Positions 24,341-33,754 of a stretch of DNA of 50,491 nucleotides are shown here, one piece after another (the stretch's first letter is position 1; each line of letters starts with the position of its first letter). Origin of the DNA: Rhodospirillales bacterium Ga0074136 (GTDB lineage: Bacteria > Pseudomonadota > Alphaproteobacteria > Acetobacterales > Acetobacteraceae); the NCBI GenBank assembly GCA_001464375.1, contig LNEW01000088.1:1-50491 (forward strand). The letters are read 5' to 3'. A model generated the notes under the pieces. That model made no database searches. It was not told the origin of the DNA and saw nothing but the letters and a program-made list of their open reading frames with translations. The position numbers and the translations under genes were made by a program.

Positions 24341-25584
24341 GCGGCGGCTTCCAGCAGGTATGCGAAGTCGGCGGGATCAGGCAGGCCCGGCAGGGGCCAG
24401 ACCATCGGCGGGACATGCGCGCCGCCGCGCGTCCACCACCCGCCCCCCTCCGGCGCCGGCGGTGCGGCGGCGGATAGATCGATGGCGGGCGCGGCGTCGG
24501 CGGTTTCGGTCAGGTCGGGCCAGCCCATGGACACTGTCTCCGGCAGCAGGTCGGGCCCCTCGGCGCTGGCCGGCGCGGCATCGCCGCCGATCAGCGCCAG
24601 CGCGGGCGGAGGGTCCGCGGCACCGGGCACCGGTGCTTCGGTGCCGGCCCCGATCAGGCCTGCCAGAATGCCGTCACCCTCGTTGGACGCCGATGGCAGC
24701 GCGGATGCAGGCTCGGCGGGCGCGTCGATGAGGGCGGCGAGCGTGCCGTCGTCGCCTTCGGGCAATGACGGCGACGGCGCGGATGCAGCCTCGGCGGACG
24801 TGCCGATCAGCGCCGCCAGCGTGCCGCCATCCGCTTCCACCGGCAGGTCGGCGCGATGCGGCGGCGGCGCCCCTGCCCCGACGCCGATCAACCCCGCGAG
24901 CGTGCCGTCGGGGTCCAGAGCGGGCGCGGTTTCCGGCGGCGGCGCGGCCGAACCGATCAGCAGCGCCAGGGCATCGTCATCATGTCCGGTCGGCAACGGC
25001 GCGGCAGGCACGGCCAGCAGCGCCAAAACGTCCTGGTCCGGATGGGCGGGGTCGGAGAACGCGGGCGGCGCGTCGTTCGCCGGCCATGGCGCCGGCGCGT
25101 CGTCCTGCGGCGGTGCCGTGGCGGGGAGGATCGGCGGCAGGGCGAAGGGATGTACAAGGATGGGCGCGCCTGGCACGGGCAGCGCGGCCGCCAGCGCATC
25201 GGCGTCGGCCCGCCCCGCCAGCCCGGCCAGCGCCGCCGCTTCCAGCGCGTCGAACCATTCGGCGTCGGGTGGCGGTGCGGCCGGCGGCAGCAGCGCGGCG
25301 AGGGTGATCGGGAAGCGCCGCCCGACCTGGTCCTGGCTCGGCAGCATCACGCCGGCCACGGCATCGGGGCCGCAGGCCCCGGGCGGCAGGGCGAAGCGCC
25401 AGGCCGGCGCGCTGTCCCACGCGCCTTCCCACTGCGCGCCAAGCTGCCCGCGCGCCGTGGCAATTCCCGCCGCAAGCCAGGAATCCCATGGCGCGACGAA
25501 GCTCGAAGGCAGGCCGCGGCGCACGAAGTCACCATGCGCCGGGACCTTGCCATACAGGCCCGTCAGGGGGCGAGGGTCGGGCAT
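24337..25584 (-). CDS. tagF: T6SS regulator TagF (ImpM) interrupted by a repetitive insertion
   Basis: A 415-residue TagF, well above the family's usual length of roughly 220. The first 150 residues are a normal TagF N-terminal half (TGLYGKVPAHGDFVRRGLPSSFV, WDSWLAAGI, AWRFALPPG, MLPSQDQVGRRFPI). The last 35 residues (GGWWTRGG to GLPDPADFAYLLEA) are the normal C-terminal end. Between them lies a stretch of about 200 residues rich in Ala, Pro, Asp and Glu. It carries at least five copies of a DGTLAALIG-like block near residues 204-211, 226-234, 252-261, 279-287 and 304-312. TagF represses T6SS assembly until kinase signalling or another cue relieves it. The ATG at 25584 gives a 22-base overlap with the end of tssM; its stop overlaps pppA. 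Confidence 0.85.
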   Translation of the reverse strand: MPDPRPLTGLYGKVPAHGDFVRRGLPSSFVAPWDSWLAAGIATARGQLGAQWEGAWDSAPAWRFALPPGACGPDAVAGVMLPSQDQVGRRFPITLAALLPPAAPPPDAEWFDALEAAALAGLAGRADADALAAALPVPGAPILVHPFALPPILPATAPPQDDAPAPWPANDAPPAFSDPAHPDQDVLALLAVPAAPLPTGHDDDALALLIGSAAPPPETAPALDPDGTLAGLIGVGAGAPPPHRADLPVEADGGTLAALIGTSAEAASAPSPSLPEGDDGTLAALIDAPAEPASALPSASNEGDGILAGLIGAGTEAPVPGAADPPPALALIGGDAAPASAEGPDLLPETVSMGWPDLTETADAAPAIDLSAAAPPAPEGGGWWTRGGAHVPPMVWPLPGLPDPADFAYLLEAAA

Positions 25585-28500
25585 CGGAACTGCGCCAGCT
25601 CGGGCAGGCCGAAGGGATGCTGGGCACTGCCCGCGCGGAGCTCGAAATCCATGCTGCGTTCCCCCTGCACCACGCGCAGCCGCATCCGTTCGCGCGATGG
25701 CCCCATCGGCGCCAGCGTGCTGCCGCGCCGCATCACCAGGCGCATGGCGGACCACGCACCGTCATAGGCCAGCGGCCCGACCGACGATGGCGGGTCGAAG
25801 GACAGCGTCAGGTTGCCCCGCGCCGGCCAGGACAGCGCGATCGGTCGCCCGGGGCCACCCTGCGCGATCTCGGTGCGCGTGCTCTCGAACTCCAGCACGG
25901 CCGAGAGCGCGCCCGGGTCCATCCCGCGCGGCACCAGTTCGAAGCGCAGCCCCTGCGAGGTCGCCGCCGGGAAGAACGCCAGGCGGATCGCCACCGCGCG
26001 CTGGAACTGCATCAGGTCCGCCGCGCTGATCGGCGGCGGCAGGCCGTCGGTCGCCATCGGACGCCAGGGCGTCTGCGTGGTGTCGACATACTGCCGCACG
26101 TTCTGCGTGAAGAACTGGTCGAACACGCCGCCCGGGCCGAACAGCCGCATGAAGTCGTCGACCGGCAGGTCCTCGCCGTTGATGTTGAACGGGAAGCGCT
26201 GGTCGAGCCCACGGCAGAAGGGTGCGAGTTGCTGCGCCCCCGCCGCCGCGAGCGCCGCCTTGGCACCGCCACCGCGCGCGACATTGGTCGCGCCCACCAT
26301 GCTGTTCAGCCAGCGACTGAGCGGCTGCGGCTGGCGCGCCGATTCCGCCTGGAGGCGCTGCCCGGGGTCGAGCCCCGCAGCCTGCGCCGGCACCGTGCCG
26401 GGCGGCGCCGTCGCCAGCCGCTGCACCTGCACGAACAGGTCGTTGACGATGCGCAGCACGCCATCGATCGGGTCGCCGGCGGACGCGCGCAGCGCCTCGA
26501 AGCGCGGCTCGACGATGGCGGCGACCGGTTCGGCGCCGGTGGGCTCGGGCGGCTGGGCCGGCTGCCCGGGGGCGGGTGCCGCCCGCGGCTGCTGGCCGGG
26601 CGGCGCCCAGCCCTGCGGAGGCGTCCCCACCGTGACCTGCCGAGCGATGGCACGCAGCAGGTCCTTCATGGGGGAATTGGGCGCACCCAGCAGGTTCAGC
26701 GCCTCGGCCTGCTGCGCCAGGGCCGGCGGCAGCGGCGCCAGGTTCAGGTCGTCCATCATGGCCTGCCACTGCCGCGCGTATTCCTGCGCATACAGTCGCA
26801 GCACAGACTGCTCCAGCGCCGCCGGATCATCGGTGCCGAGGTTGGCCCCCTCCGGTCCAAGCACCCAGTATTCGGCGACGCCCTGGCGCACCGACTGGCC
26901 GAGCACGGGCAGCAGCCCGCGATAGAGGCCATCGATGGTGTAGAGCGGCGGGATGCCCTCGGTCAGCGGCGCGCCCGAGGCGCGCACGAAGTACCGCTGC
27001 CCGGCCTGGCCCAGCGCATCCGCCGGCCGCCAGGGCTGGATATTGGCCGTGGTGGCCGCCGTCTGGAGGCGCGAGAAGACACGGTCGGCCAGCGGCAGGC
27101 GCGAGAAGATTCGCCGCGAGGCATCGACCAGCGCGCCATCCACCGGATAGCGGTGGTAGTTGCGCGCGATGGTGGCATCGAGGTGCGCGGCGAGCGCGTC
27201 GCGGATCGGCTGGTTCACCGCGCCGGGGAAGGCCCGGAACCAGTCGCGGATGAACCAGTTCTTCACCAGCGCGGCATCCATCGGCCCTTCCTGGCCCAGC
27301 ATCAGGTAGGCGCGCGTCGCGTCGTACAGCTCGTCCGGCCGCTGGAAGCTGGTGCGCATCGCGTCCTCGAGCCGCGCCAGCATCCGCGGCAGGAAGGTCC
27401 GGTCGAGCGCGCGGCGATACGCGGCATTCGCCCCCGCTTCGAGCTTGTCGCCCTGGCTCAGGCCGAACAGCGGGCCATCGCCCTGTGCCGCCGGCGGCAG
27501 CGCGCGTGCGGCGTCCATATAGGGCAGGATGCGGCGGAACTCGGCATCGGTGATGCGTTCGAAGGGCACGCCCTGGGCGGCCTGCTCGGCCTTGCCGACC
27601 TGTTCGGCAAGCCGCGCGGCGCGCGACTGTTCATCGCTCCAGGCCGACCAGCCATACAGCCCGCTGCCGGCCACCAGCAGCCCGGCCATCGACCAGGCGG
27701 CGATCGCCACCCGACGCCGGCGCGTATCCGCCTTGCGGTCGCCCGAGGCGAGCCGCGCCTCGTTGAACACCACGTCCTTCAGCAGCTTGTTGATGAAGTA
27801 GGCGCGGCCCTTCTGCTGCATCACCGCCGCCGGGCGCTTCGGGTCGAGCCCGAAGGACCGCGACAGCGCACCGGCCAGGCGATCGAGCGGGCTGCCTTCC
27901 TGCGTGCCGGAGGTGAAGTACACGCCGCGCAGCATCGGCGCGGGATCAAGGCGCGTACCGGCGAAGGCCGCCGTCACGAAGGCGGCGAGCGGCGCCTCCA
28001 GCGAGGCGAACTGCGCCGGGAAGCCGGCGAGGACGGCACGCTGCTGCGGCCCGCGTTCCTGCTGCAGGCGTTCGATCACGCGGTCCTGCAGGCGCCCCAG
28101 CAGCAACTGGAATTCCTCGGTGAACCGCGATGCAGCGCCCGCTTCGCCGGCCACCTCGGCCGGGAAGGTGAAGCCCCAGACCTGCTCGCGCGCGGTCTTG
28201 TCGAGGTCGTCGAAGAATTCCATGAAGCCGGCCAGCAGGTCCGACTTGCTGATCATGAAATAGACCGGCAGGCGCTGGCCGAGCTTGTCCTCGAGTTCCT
28301 TGATGCGCCGGCGCACGCTGCGGGCGTGCTGTTCGCGTTCCTGCGGACCCAGCCGCGAGATCATGTCGACGCCGAAGGTCACCAGCACCCCGTTCAGCGG
28401 CAGCCGCGGGCGCGACTTCTTGAGCAGCGTGAGGAAGCGTTCCCATCCCGCCTTGTCGGCCGAGGCATCGGAATCCTGGCTGGTGTAGCGCCCGGCCGTG

Positions 28501-29033
28501 TCGATCAGCACGGCATTGTCCGACAGCCACCATTCGCACAGCCGGGTGCCGCCGACGCCTTGCAGCTTGCCGCCGTCGCTCAGCGGGAAATCCAGGCCCG
28601 AATTGGCCAGCGCCGTGGTCTTGCCGGATCCTGGCGGGCCGATGATGACGTACCAGGGCTGCTCGTACAGGAAGCCGCCCTTCTTGCCGCTGCTCGCCTT
28701 GAGCCGATCCATCGCGGCGGTCAGGCGTTCGCGCAGTTCGCCTTCTTCCTCCGCAGCCTGGTCGGCCCCCGGGTCGGGGTCGGAGATGCCCTGCACCAGC
28801 AGCGCGTCGCGCCGGCGGCGACGGCGGTCGGTGAACCAGATGACGGCCAGGCAGAGCACGAACAGGCCGACGCACACGCCCATCCGGTTGATTTCGGATT
28901 CCAGCGGCCGGAACCCGCCGATGTTCAGCATCGGGCCGAACAGCCAGACGATCGGGACGAGCAAGCCGACGGCCATCAGCGCCGCCAAGGCGCGGCCGGT
29001 GACGAAGGGGCGCAGGACGATCAGGAGTTGCAT
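25563..29033 (-). CDS. tssM: T6SS membrane complex protein TssM (IcmF)
   Basis: A 1156-residue IcmF-family protein, the backbone of the inner-membrane trans-envelope complex. Membrane spans lie near residues 14-34, 52-68 and 435-455. The cytoplasmic NTPase region has Walker A GPPGSGKTT at 132-140, WWLSDNAVLIDTAGRYT and VLVTFGVDMISR. The long periplasmic domain has PLLRAIA-type helices and the C-terminal beta domain ending GLPELAQFRCPTLAP. A Pro/Ala/Gln-rich linker is present near residues 800-830. The first ATG (29033) starts three bases after the tssL stop. No TssJ lipoprotein gene is found for it to bind in the outer membrane, as usual in imp-type systems. Confidence 0.95.
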   Translation of the reverse strand: MQLLIVLRPFVTGRALAALMAVGLLVPIVWLFGPMLNIGGFRPLESEINRMGVCVGLFVLCLAVIWFTDRRRRRRDALLVQGISDPDPGADQAAEEEGELRERLTAAMDRLKASSGKKGGFLYEQPWYVIIGPPGSGKTTALANSGLDFPLSDGGKLQGVGGTRLCEWWLSDNAVLIDTAGRYTSQDSDASADKAGWERFLTLLKKSRPRLPLNGVLVTFGVDMISRLGPQEREQHARSVRRRIKELEDKLGQRLPVYFMISKSDLLAGFMEFFDDLDKTAREQVWGFTFPAEVAGEAGAASRFTEEFQLLLGRLQDRVIERLQQERGPQQRAVLAGFPAQFASLEAPLAAFVTAAFAGTRLDPAPMLRGVYFTSGTQEGSPLDRLAGALSRSFGLDPKRPAAVMQQKGRAYFINKLLKDVVFNEARLASGDRKADTRRRRVAIAAWSMAGLLVAGSGLYGWSAWSDEQSRAARLAEQVGKAEQAAQGVPFERITDAEFRRILPYMDAARALPPAAQGDGPLFGLSQGDKLEAGANAAYRRALDRTFLPRMLARLEDAMRTSFQRPDELYDATRAYLMLGQEGPMDAALVKNWFIRDWFRAFPGAVNQPIRDALAAHLDATIARNYHRYPVDGALVDASRRIFSRLPLADRVFSRLQTAATTANIQPWRPADALGQAGQRYFVRASGAPLTEGIPPLYTIDGLYRGLLPVLGQSVRQGVAEYWVLGPEGANLGTDDPAALEQSVLRLYAQEYARQWQAMMDDLNLAPLPPALAQQAEALNLLGAPNSPMKDLLRAIARQVTVGTPPQGWAPPGQQPRAAPAPGQPAQPPEPTGAEPVAAIVEPRFEALRASAGDPIDGVLRIVNDLFVQVQRLATAPPGTVPAQAAGLDPGQRLQAESARQPQPLSRWLNSMVGATNVARGGGAKAALAAAGAQQLAPFCRGLDQRFPFNINGEDLPVDDFMRLFGPGGVFDQFFTQNVRQYVDTTQTPWRPMATDGLPPPISAADLMQFQRAVAIRLAFFPAATSQGLRFELVPRGMDPGALSAVLEFESTRTEIAQGGPGRPIALSWPARGNLTLSFDPPSSVGPLAYDGAWSAMRLVMRRGSTLAPMGPSRERMRLRVVQGERSMDFELRAGSAQHPFGLPELAQFRCPTLAP

Positions 29034-29035
29034 TG

Positions 29036-30481
29036 TCAGTTCGTCCCTCGCAGCAGAACCACTTCGATGCGCCGGTTCTCCTCACGCCCCTGGGCGGTGC
29101 GGTTGTCGGCGATCGGCTCGGCGTCCGCGCGGCCTTCGGTGGTGAAGCGCGATGGATTGCCGGTGGCGGCCGAGATGATCGCGGATGCCGCTTCCGCGCG
29201 AGCGGCCGAGAGCTGGAAGTTGGACGGGAAGCGCACGGTGCGGATCGGCTGGTTGTCGGAATGCCCGATCACCTGCACGCGGCCCCGTTCGGTGCGCAGC
29301 CCCTGCCCGACGCGTTGCAGGATGGGCACGAAGCGCGGTTCGAGCGTGGCCGAGCCGGAGGCGAACATGCCGGTCCCCTTCAGCCGCACGGTCACCGACC
29401 GGCCATCGCCAAACACCGTCAGGATGCCCTGGTCGATCTCCGGCTTCAGGAACTCACGCAGCGTCACCAGGAAATCGGGCGGCGGCGGCGGCACATTGGC
29501 CGGCGGCGGCGGCGGCGGCGCGGGCGGTCGCGGCGGTGCGGGGCGCACGATCTCGGGGAAGGCACCCGGCGGCAGCGCGGACATGCGCGCATAAAGCCCG
29601 TCCGAGCCCTCGTTCATGGCATTGGCCAGCCAGGCGTAGCCCATGCCCAGCGCGAAGACGGCGACGCAGGCCGCGACCCAGGCGGGCACGCCGCGGCGCG
29701 GGCCGCGATGGGGCGCATCGACGCCCTTCCAGTGCGGTGACAGCTCGCGCTCCCAGGGCGCCCGAACCTGCACCAGGAGCTGGTACAATCCCTCGCGGAT
29801 GCGTTCGAGTTCCGACGCGCCGCGCGGCGACAGCCGGTAACGCCCCTGGAAACCGAGCGCGAGGCACAGATAGACGACTTCCAGCGCATCCTTCCAGCGC
29901 CCGGGGTCCTTCTGCATGCCGGCCAGCACGTCGAAGAAGCGGTCGCCCGACTTCACTTCCTGATGGAAGGTCGCGACCAGCGACTGCACCGACCAGACGC
30001 TCGCCTGGCCCCAATTGTAGGACAGCACCACGTCATCGAGGCTGGCGCACAGGATGTAGTGCGCCGCGCGCACCTGCTCGGCGCTGACGCCGGCCGCCGC
30101 TGCATCCGTTTCGAACTGCCGGAAGGCCCGCAGCGCGCGTTCGCGCAGTTCCTCGCCCTGCGGCGGCGCGGTCATGCCCGCATTCGACAGGCGGCCGAGC
30201 AGGTCGAGCAGCGGCTGCGCGGCGGCGGCCAGCGGGCCGATGCCGATCTTGGGCAGCGCCTCGGCCTCGCCGGCCAGGCGCGGGGCGGATTCCGCGCGGC
30301 CTGAGGGGCCGGGCCCGGCGCCCGTGGGCATGGCGCCATAGCCGCCGCCCGGCAGCGGTGGGCGTTGCCCGGCACCCGCGGCGGGGGCGGCCGGCATGGG
30401 GCGCGATGGCCCCGCCCCGCCTGGTCCGCGCACCACCGTGCGGTCGCTGTCGTCCGGTTCGGCGAAGGGATTGTCGCTCAT
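29036..30481 (-). CDS. tssL: T6SS membrane complex protein TssL with C-terminal OmpA domain
   Basis: A 481-residue evolved TssL (DotU/ImpK). A Pro-rich N-terminal tail (1-70) precedes the cytoplasmic DotU domain (about 75-240, with RAAHYILCASLDDVVL and WGQASVWSVQSLVATFHQE). One membrane span (about 255-280, AWVAACVAVFALGMGYAWL) follows. The periplasmic part has a poly-Pro linker and an OmpA-type peptidoglycan-binding domain (about 350-481, with GHSDNQPI, FQLSAARAEA and NRRIEVVLL). The fused wall-binding domain can substitute for TssJ/TagL anchoring. It is followed two bases later by tssM and preceded by tssK after 37 bases. Confidence 0.95.
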   Translation of the reverse strand: MSDNPFAEPDDSDRTVVRGPGGAGPSRPMPAAPAAGAGQRPPLPGGGYGAMPTGAGPGPSGRAESAPRLAGEAEALPKIGIGPLAAAAQPLLDLLGRLSNAGMTAPPQGEELRERALRAFRQFETDAAAAGVSAEQVRAAHYILCASLDDVVLSYNWGQASVWSVQSLVATFHQEVKSGDRFFDVLAGMQKDPGRWKDALEVVYLCLALGFQGRYRLSPRGASELERIREGLYQLLVQVRAPWERELSPHWKGVDAPHRGPRRGVPAWVAACVAVFALGMGYAWLANAMNEGSDGLYARMSALPPGAFPEIVRPAPPRPPAPPPPPPANVPPPPPDFLVTLREFLKPEIDQGILTVFGDGRSVTVRLKGTGMFASGSATLEPRFVPILQRVGQGLRTERGRVQVIGHSDNQPIRTVRFPSNFQLSAARAEAASAIISAATGNPSRFTTEGRADAEPIADNRTAQGREENRRIEVVLLRGTN

Positions 30482-30518
30482 CGCGCGCGGTCCTTCGGGT
30501 CAGTCGGGGGGAAGGGCG

Positions 30519-31856
30519 TCATCCGCGGATCGCCCAGAGTTCGAGCTTCAGCTGCGGGAAATCGCCGGAGACATGGATGGCGAAGGCCCCGGAATTCTGC
30601 ATCTGCGCCCAGTGCGGGCTGCCGCGGTCGAGTTCGAAATACACCGCGGCCGAATGGAACGGGATTTGCCGCGGCGCCACCGGCAGCGGGCGCACCTGGA
30701 TGCCCGGGAGTGCGACATTGACCAGCTCGCGGATGTGCTCGACCGCGCCGATCTTGACCTGGTTGGGGAAGACGCGGCGCAGCTGCTCGCTTGGCAGGTC
30801 GGCCTGCACCGTGAGCACGAACTGGCTGGCGCGCAGGATGTTGCGGTCGGTGATGGCGCCCACGCGCACGCCGAACTGGCGGTCCTGCAGCGGGATCGAG
30901 ACCGCGTTGGTCTCCAGCACCATCGACAGGCTGCGACGAAGGTCGGCCACCACGGGCGCGAAGGATCGCTGCAGGTCCTCGTGCCGGTAGGCCGGGTAGG
31001 TCGCGGCCATGCGCTTGGGGTCGGTGAAGGTGGCGAGCTCACCCGCCAGCTGCACCAGCGCGGCATAGAGCGCCTCGGGGTGGACGTTGCCGGCATCGGC
31101 CCAATGCGCGAGCAGCGGCTGCCAGCGGTTCACCGCCTGCAGCAGCAGGAAGTCCGCGACCTCCGCGACACCGCGCGCGCCGGGCTGCGACAGCCGCGCA
31201 CCCAGGGCTTCCGCGCGCTGGCCCAGCATGCCGACCAGCTCGCCCACCAGGTTGGCCAGCGGCGGGGAGGCCGAGACGCGCAGGCAGGGCGGGATGAAGC
31301 GGTCATCCACCACCACCCGGCGATCGGCCTGGACTTCCACCACCCGCGTCAGGCCGATGGTCGAGAAGCCGGCGCGTTCCTCGGTCTCCAGCATGAAGCG
31401 CAGGCGCGGTCGGCCGACCTGGAGCTCGGCGGGGACCGTGGCATCGCTATGCGTGTCGAAGGCCTCGAAGCCGCGCATGCCGTAGCGCGCGGCGGCCATC
31501 TCCGGGCCTTCGGAGAAGGCGATCTCGGGGCTGCCCGGCTGGCGCACCGGAAGGGCGAGATACACCACGCAATTGCGCGTGCCCTCCGCGAGGTCGAGCG
31601 GCGCGGGCTGGTCGGCATGGCCGGGCACCGAGAAGGCGGTGCCGTCCTCCATGATGCCGGTGGCGGAGGCGATGGCGAACTTGCCGGCCGCCAGCAGGTC
31701 GCGGTCGAGCGACAATTCCATGATGCCCCAGGGATGCGGGCGCAAAGGGGCGGCGCGCGCCTGCAGCATCCATTCGAAATGCCGGTCCTGCTGCTGGAAA
31801 TGCTGCGCACGGAGGAACATCCCCTCCTGCCAGACCACCTTGTCGTGCCACAGCAT
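30519..31856 (-). CDS. tssK: T6SS baseplate-membrane connector TssK
   Basis: A 445-residue TssK (ImpJ/VasE), a trimeric adaptor derived from phage receptor-binding proteins. It joins the baseplate to TssL and TssM. Conserved start VVWQEGMFLRAQHFQQQDRH; internal WGIMELSLDRDLLAAGKF; C-terminal GIQVRPLPVAPRQIPFHSA and AVYFELDRGS. Length is standard. It lies 26 bases after tagH and 37 before tssL on the same strand, in one probable operon. Confidence 0.95.
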   Translation of the reverse strand: MLWHDKVVWQEGMFLRAQHFQQQDRHFEWMLQARAAPLRPHPWGIMELSLDRDLLAAGKFAIASATGIMEDGTAFSVPGHADQPAPLDLAEGTRNCVVYLALPVRQPGSPEIAFSEGPEMAAARYGMRGFEAFDTHSDATVPAELQVGRPRLRFMLETEERAGFSTIGLTRVVEVQADRRVVVDDRFIPPCLRVSASPPLANLVGELVGMLGQRAEALGARLSQPGARGVAEVADFLLLQAVNRWQPLLAHWADAGNVHPEALYAALVQLAGELATFTDPKRMAATYPAYRHEDLQRSFAPVVADLRRSLSMVLETNAVSIPLQDRQFGVRVGAITDRNILRASQFVLTVQADLPSEQLRRVFPNQVKIGAVEHIRELVNVALPGIQVRPLPVAPRQIPFHSAAVYFELDRGSPHWAQMQNSGAFAIHVSGDFPQLKLELWAIRG

Positions 31857-31882
31857 CCGCGAAACGCTCCCCTGCCCCGGCC

Positions 31883-33754
31883 CTAGCGATCTTTCCGCGA
31901 CGCCTGTTCGTAGGCGCGCGCGAATTCCTTGCCGAAGGCGCTGTCGAAATCATCGTCGAATTGTTCGGTGACCTGCTGGTGGAGCCGCTTGTAGGACTCC
32001 CACAGCTTCTTGTCCTTGCTGGCAAAGAGGCCGCCGCCGCCGCCCTCCTGGCCCTCGATTCCGTCCGGTGCCAGGCGCGCCAGCAAAGCACGCGCGGCGG
32101 CCTGGGTCGCGGCCAGGGTGGCGACCTGGTGGGCGGTCAGGTCCTCGACCGTCTCGCGCACCGCGCGCGGGCCGACCTGCGGCCCGGCGGTGATGAGTGA
32201 GGCCAGCGCCTGTTCGTCGGAGGCGGCAAACTTCACCGGATTGTTGCCGGCGGAGCGCAGCATGGTCTGCTCGATGCGGAACTCCCGCTTCACATCGGCG
32301 CGCGCGATCAGCAATTGCCGCAGCCCGGCGATCGCCGCGTGGAAGGCAGCGCCCAGCGCACGCAGTGCCGCGTCAGGGTCTGCATTCGCCGCCATGTGCG
32401 CGGGCAGCCCCGCGCCCGCGAGGAAGGCGGCGAGTCCGGCCTCGTTGCCGCTGCCGCCAGGTGCAGCGGTCGAGGGCGCCGGTGCCACGGCGGGCGCCGG
32501 CGCGGGCGGCGCCGCGCGGGGCGGCAGCGGCGGCGGTTCGGCGAAGGGGTCGGCCGAGGGCGGCGGTGCCGCACGGGGTGGCGGTGGCGGCTCGGCGAAG
32601 GGATCGACGTCGCGCGCCGTCGGCGGCGGGGCCGGGAAGGCTGGCGCGGGCGGCGCGGCGGCCGGCGCCGCTGCGGGCGCGAAGGGGTCCGGCCCGCCAG
32701 GCGCGAAGGGATCGGCCGCAGGCGGCGGCTGATAGGCGGCTGGCGGCGGCGCGGCCGGTGGGGACGGCGCATAGGCCGCCGGGGGCGGTGCCGCTGCCGG
32801 CGGTGGTGCATAGGCCGGCGGCGGGGGGGCCACCGGCGCGGGCCCCGCCGGCGGTGGCGCGGCGGGCGCCCCAGCGGCGAAGTCGAAGTTCCAGTCGTCC
32901 GGGATCTTGCCGGGTCCGCCGGCCGGTGTGGCCGGTGGCGGCGGCGCCATCGGCGCGGCCGGGGTCGGGCTCATGTCCCAGCTATCCGGGATGGCCGAGA
33001 CCTGCTGCATCGGCTTCGGCGGCAGGAAGGCATCCGAGGTCGCGGGGCGGTGGTCCGGCATGGCCGGTCCCTCGTTGAACGGGTCGAAATCCGCCGGCAG
33101 GCCGGCGCCGCTCGGCAGGCCCGGCGTGCCCGTGGCGGGCGGGCGGGCACCCAGGAACGGGTCGCCCGGCAGGCGCGGCTGCAGCGGTTCGTCGCGCGGC
33201 GGCGGCGTGCCCCAGGCCTGCTGGTCCTGCGCCGGTGCCCAGGAGGATTGCGGGGCGGCCGGCGCCGAATCCCATCCGCCATGGGCCGGCGCGGCCGGTG
33301 CGGCATCCCATCCGCCCGGTGCCGGAGCCGCTGGCGCGCCGCCCCAGCCACCTGGGGCCGCAGCGGTGTCCCATCCGCCCCCGCGCGGCGGTTCGGCCGC
33401 GGGCATGCCACCGCCCCAGGCGCCTTGCTGCTGGGTCGCCTGCTCGACCTTCACCTCGATCTCGTAGGTGCCCAGCCGCAGGCGGTCACCATCCTCCAGC
33501 ATCTTGACCTGGTCGCGCCCGACCGGCGTGTCGGCATGGTTCACGAAGGTGCCGTTGGTCGACAGGTCGCGCACCTGCCAGCCGCCGCCGCGGAATTCCA
33601 GCACGCAATGATGCTTGGACAGCAGGCGGTCGGGATCGGGGAGTACCCAGCCGGCATCGGCGCCGCGGCCGATGATGAAGTCGCCGCCCGGCACGCGGCG
33701 TTGTTCGGGCACCACGCTGTCGGGGCAACGCAGGACGCTCAGGGTCAGTTCCAT
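31883..33754 (-). CDS. tagH: FHA-domain T6SS regulator TagH (ImpI/Fha)
   Basis: A 623-residue scaffold that, when phosphorylated by PpkA, is thought to recruit TssL and trigger assembly. The FHA domain (1-102) has GR at 29-30, Ser46 in LLSKHHC and Asn67 in STNGTF, the phosphothreonine-binding residues. Residues 110-430 are low-complexity. First come Gly-Gly-Trp-Asp/Ala-Pro repeats with Trp at about 9-12 residue spacing (128, 137, 149, 161, 172, 181), then long Pro/Ala runs. The last 190 residues (AFLAGAGLPAHMAANADPDA, FRIEQTMLRSAGNNPVKF, LWESYKRLHQQVTEQFDDDF) are the conserved C-terminal T6SS FHA domain. The ATG at 33754 follows CAGGAGCC and begins directly with the FHA fold. It opens the tagH-tssK-tssL-tssM-tagF-pppA unit. 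Confidence 0.9.
   Translation of the reverse strand: MELTLSVLRCPDSVVPEQRRVPGGDFIIGRGADAGWVLPDPDRLLSKHHCVLEFRGGGWQVRDLSTNGTFVNHADTPVGRDQVKMLEDGDRLRLGTYEIEVKVEQATQQQGAWGGGMPAAEPPRGGGWDTAAAPGGWGGAPAAPAPGGWDAAPAAPAHGGWDSAPAAPQSSWAPAQDQQAWGTPPPRDEPLQPRLPGDPFLGARPPATGTPGLPSGAGLPADFDPFNEGPAMPDHRPATSDAFLPPKPMQQVSAIPDSWDMSPTPAAPMAPPPPATPAGGPGKIPDDWNFDFAAGAPAAPPPAGPAPVAPPPPAYAPPPAAAPPPAAYAPSPPAAPPPAAYQPPPAADPFAPGGPDPFAPAAAPAAAPPAPAFPAPPPTARDVDPFAEPPPPPRAAPPPSADPFAEPPPLPPRAAPPAPAPAVAPAPSTAAPGGSGNEAGLAAFLAGAGLPAHMAANADPDAALRALGAAFHAAIAGLRQLLIARADVKREFRIEQTMLRSAGNNPVKFAASDEQALASLITAGPQVGPRAVRETVEDLTAHQVATLAATQAAARALLARLAPDGIEGQEGGGGGLFASKDKKLWESYKRLHQQVTEQFDDDFDSAFGKEFARAYEQASRKDR

Noticed and set aside
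25488..29594. Plus-strand open frame of over 1300 codons opposite tssM
   Set aside because: Its sequence is Arg/His/Gly-rich with no domain pattern, and it mirrors the codon bias of the tssM and tssL genes, which match their families end to end. Long antisense frames are expected at this GC content.
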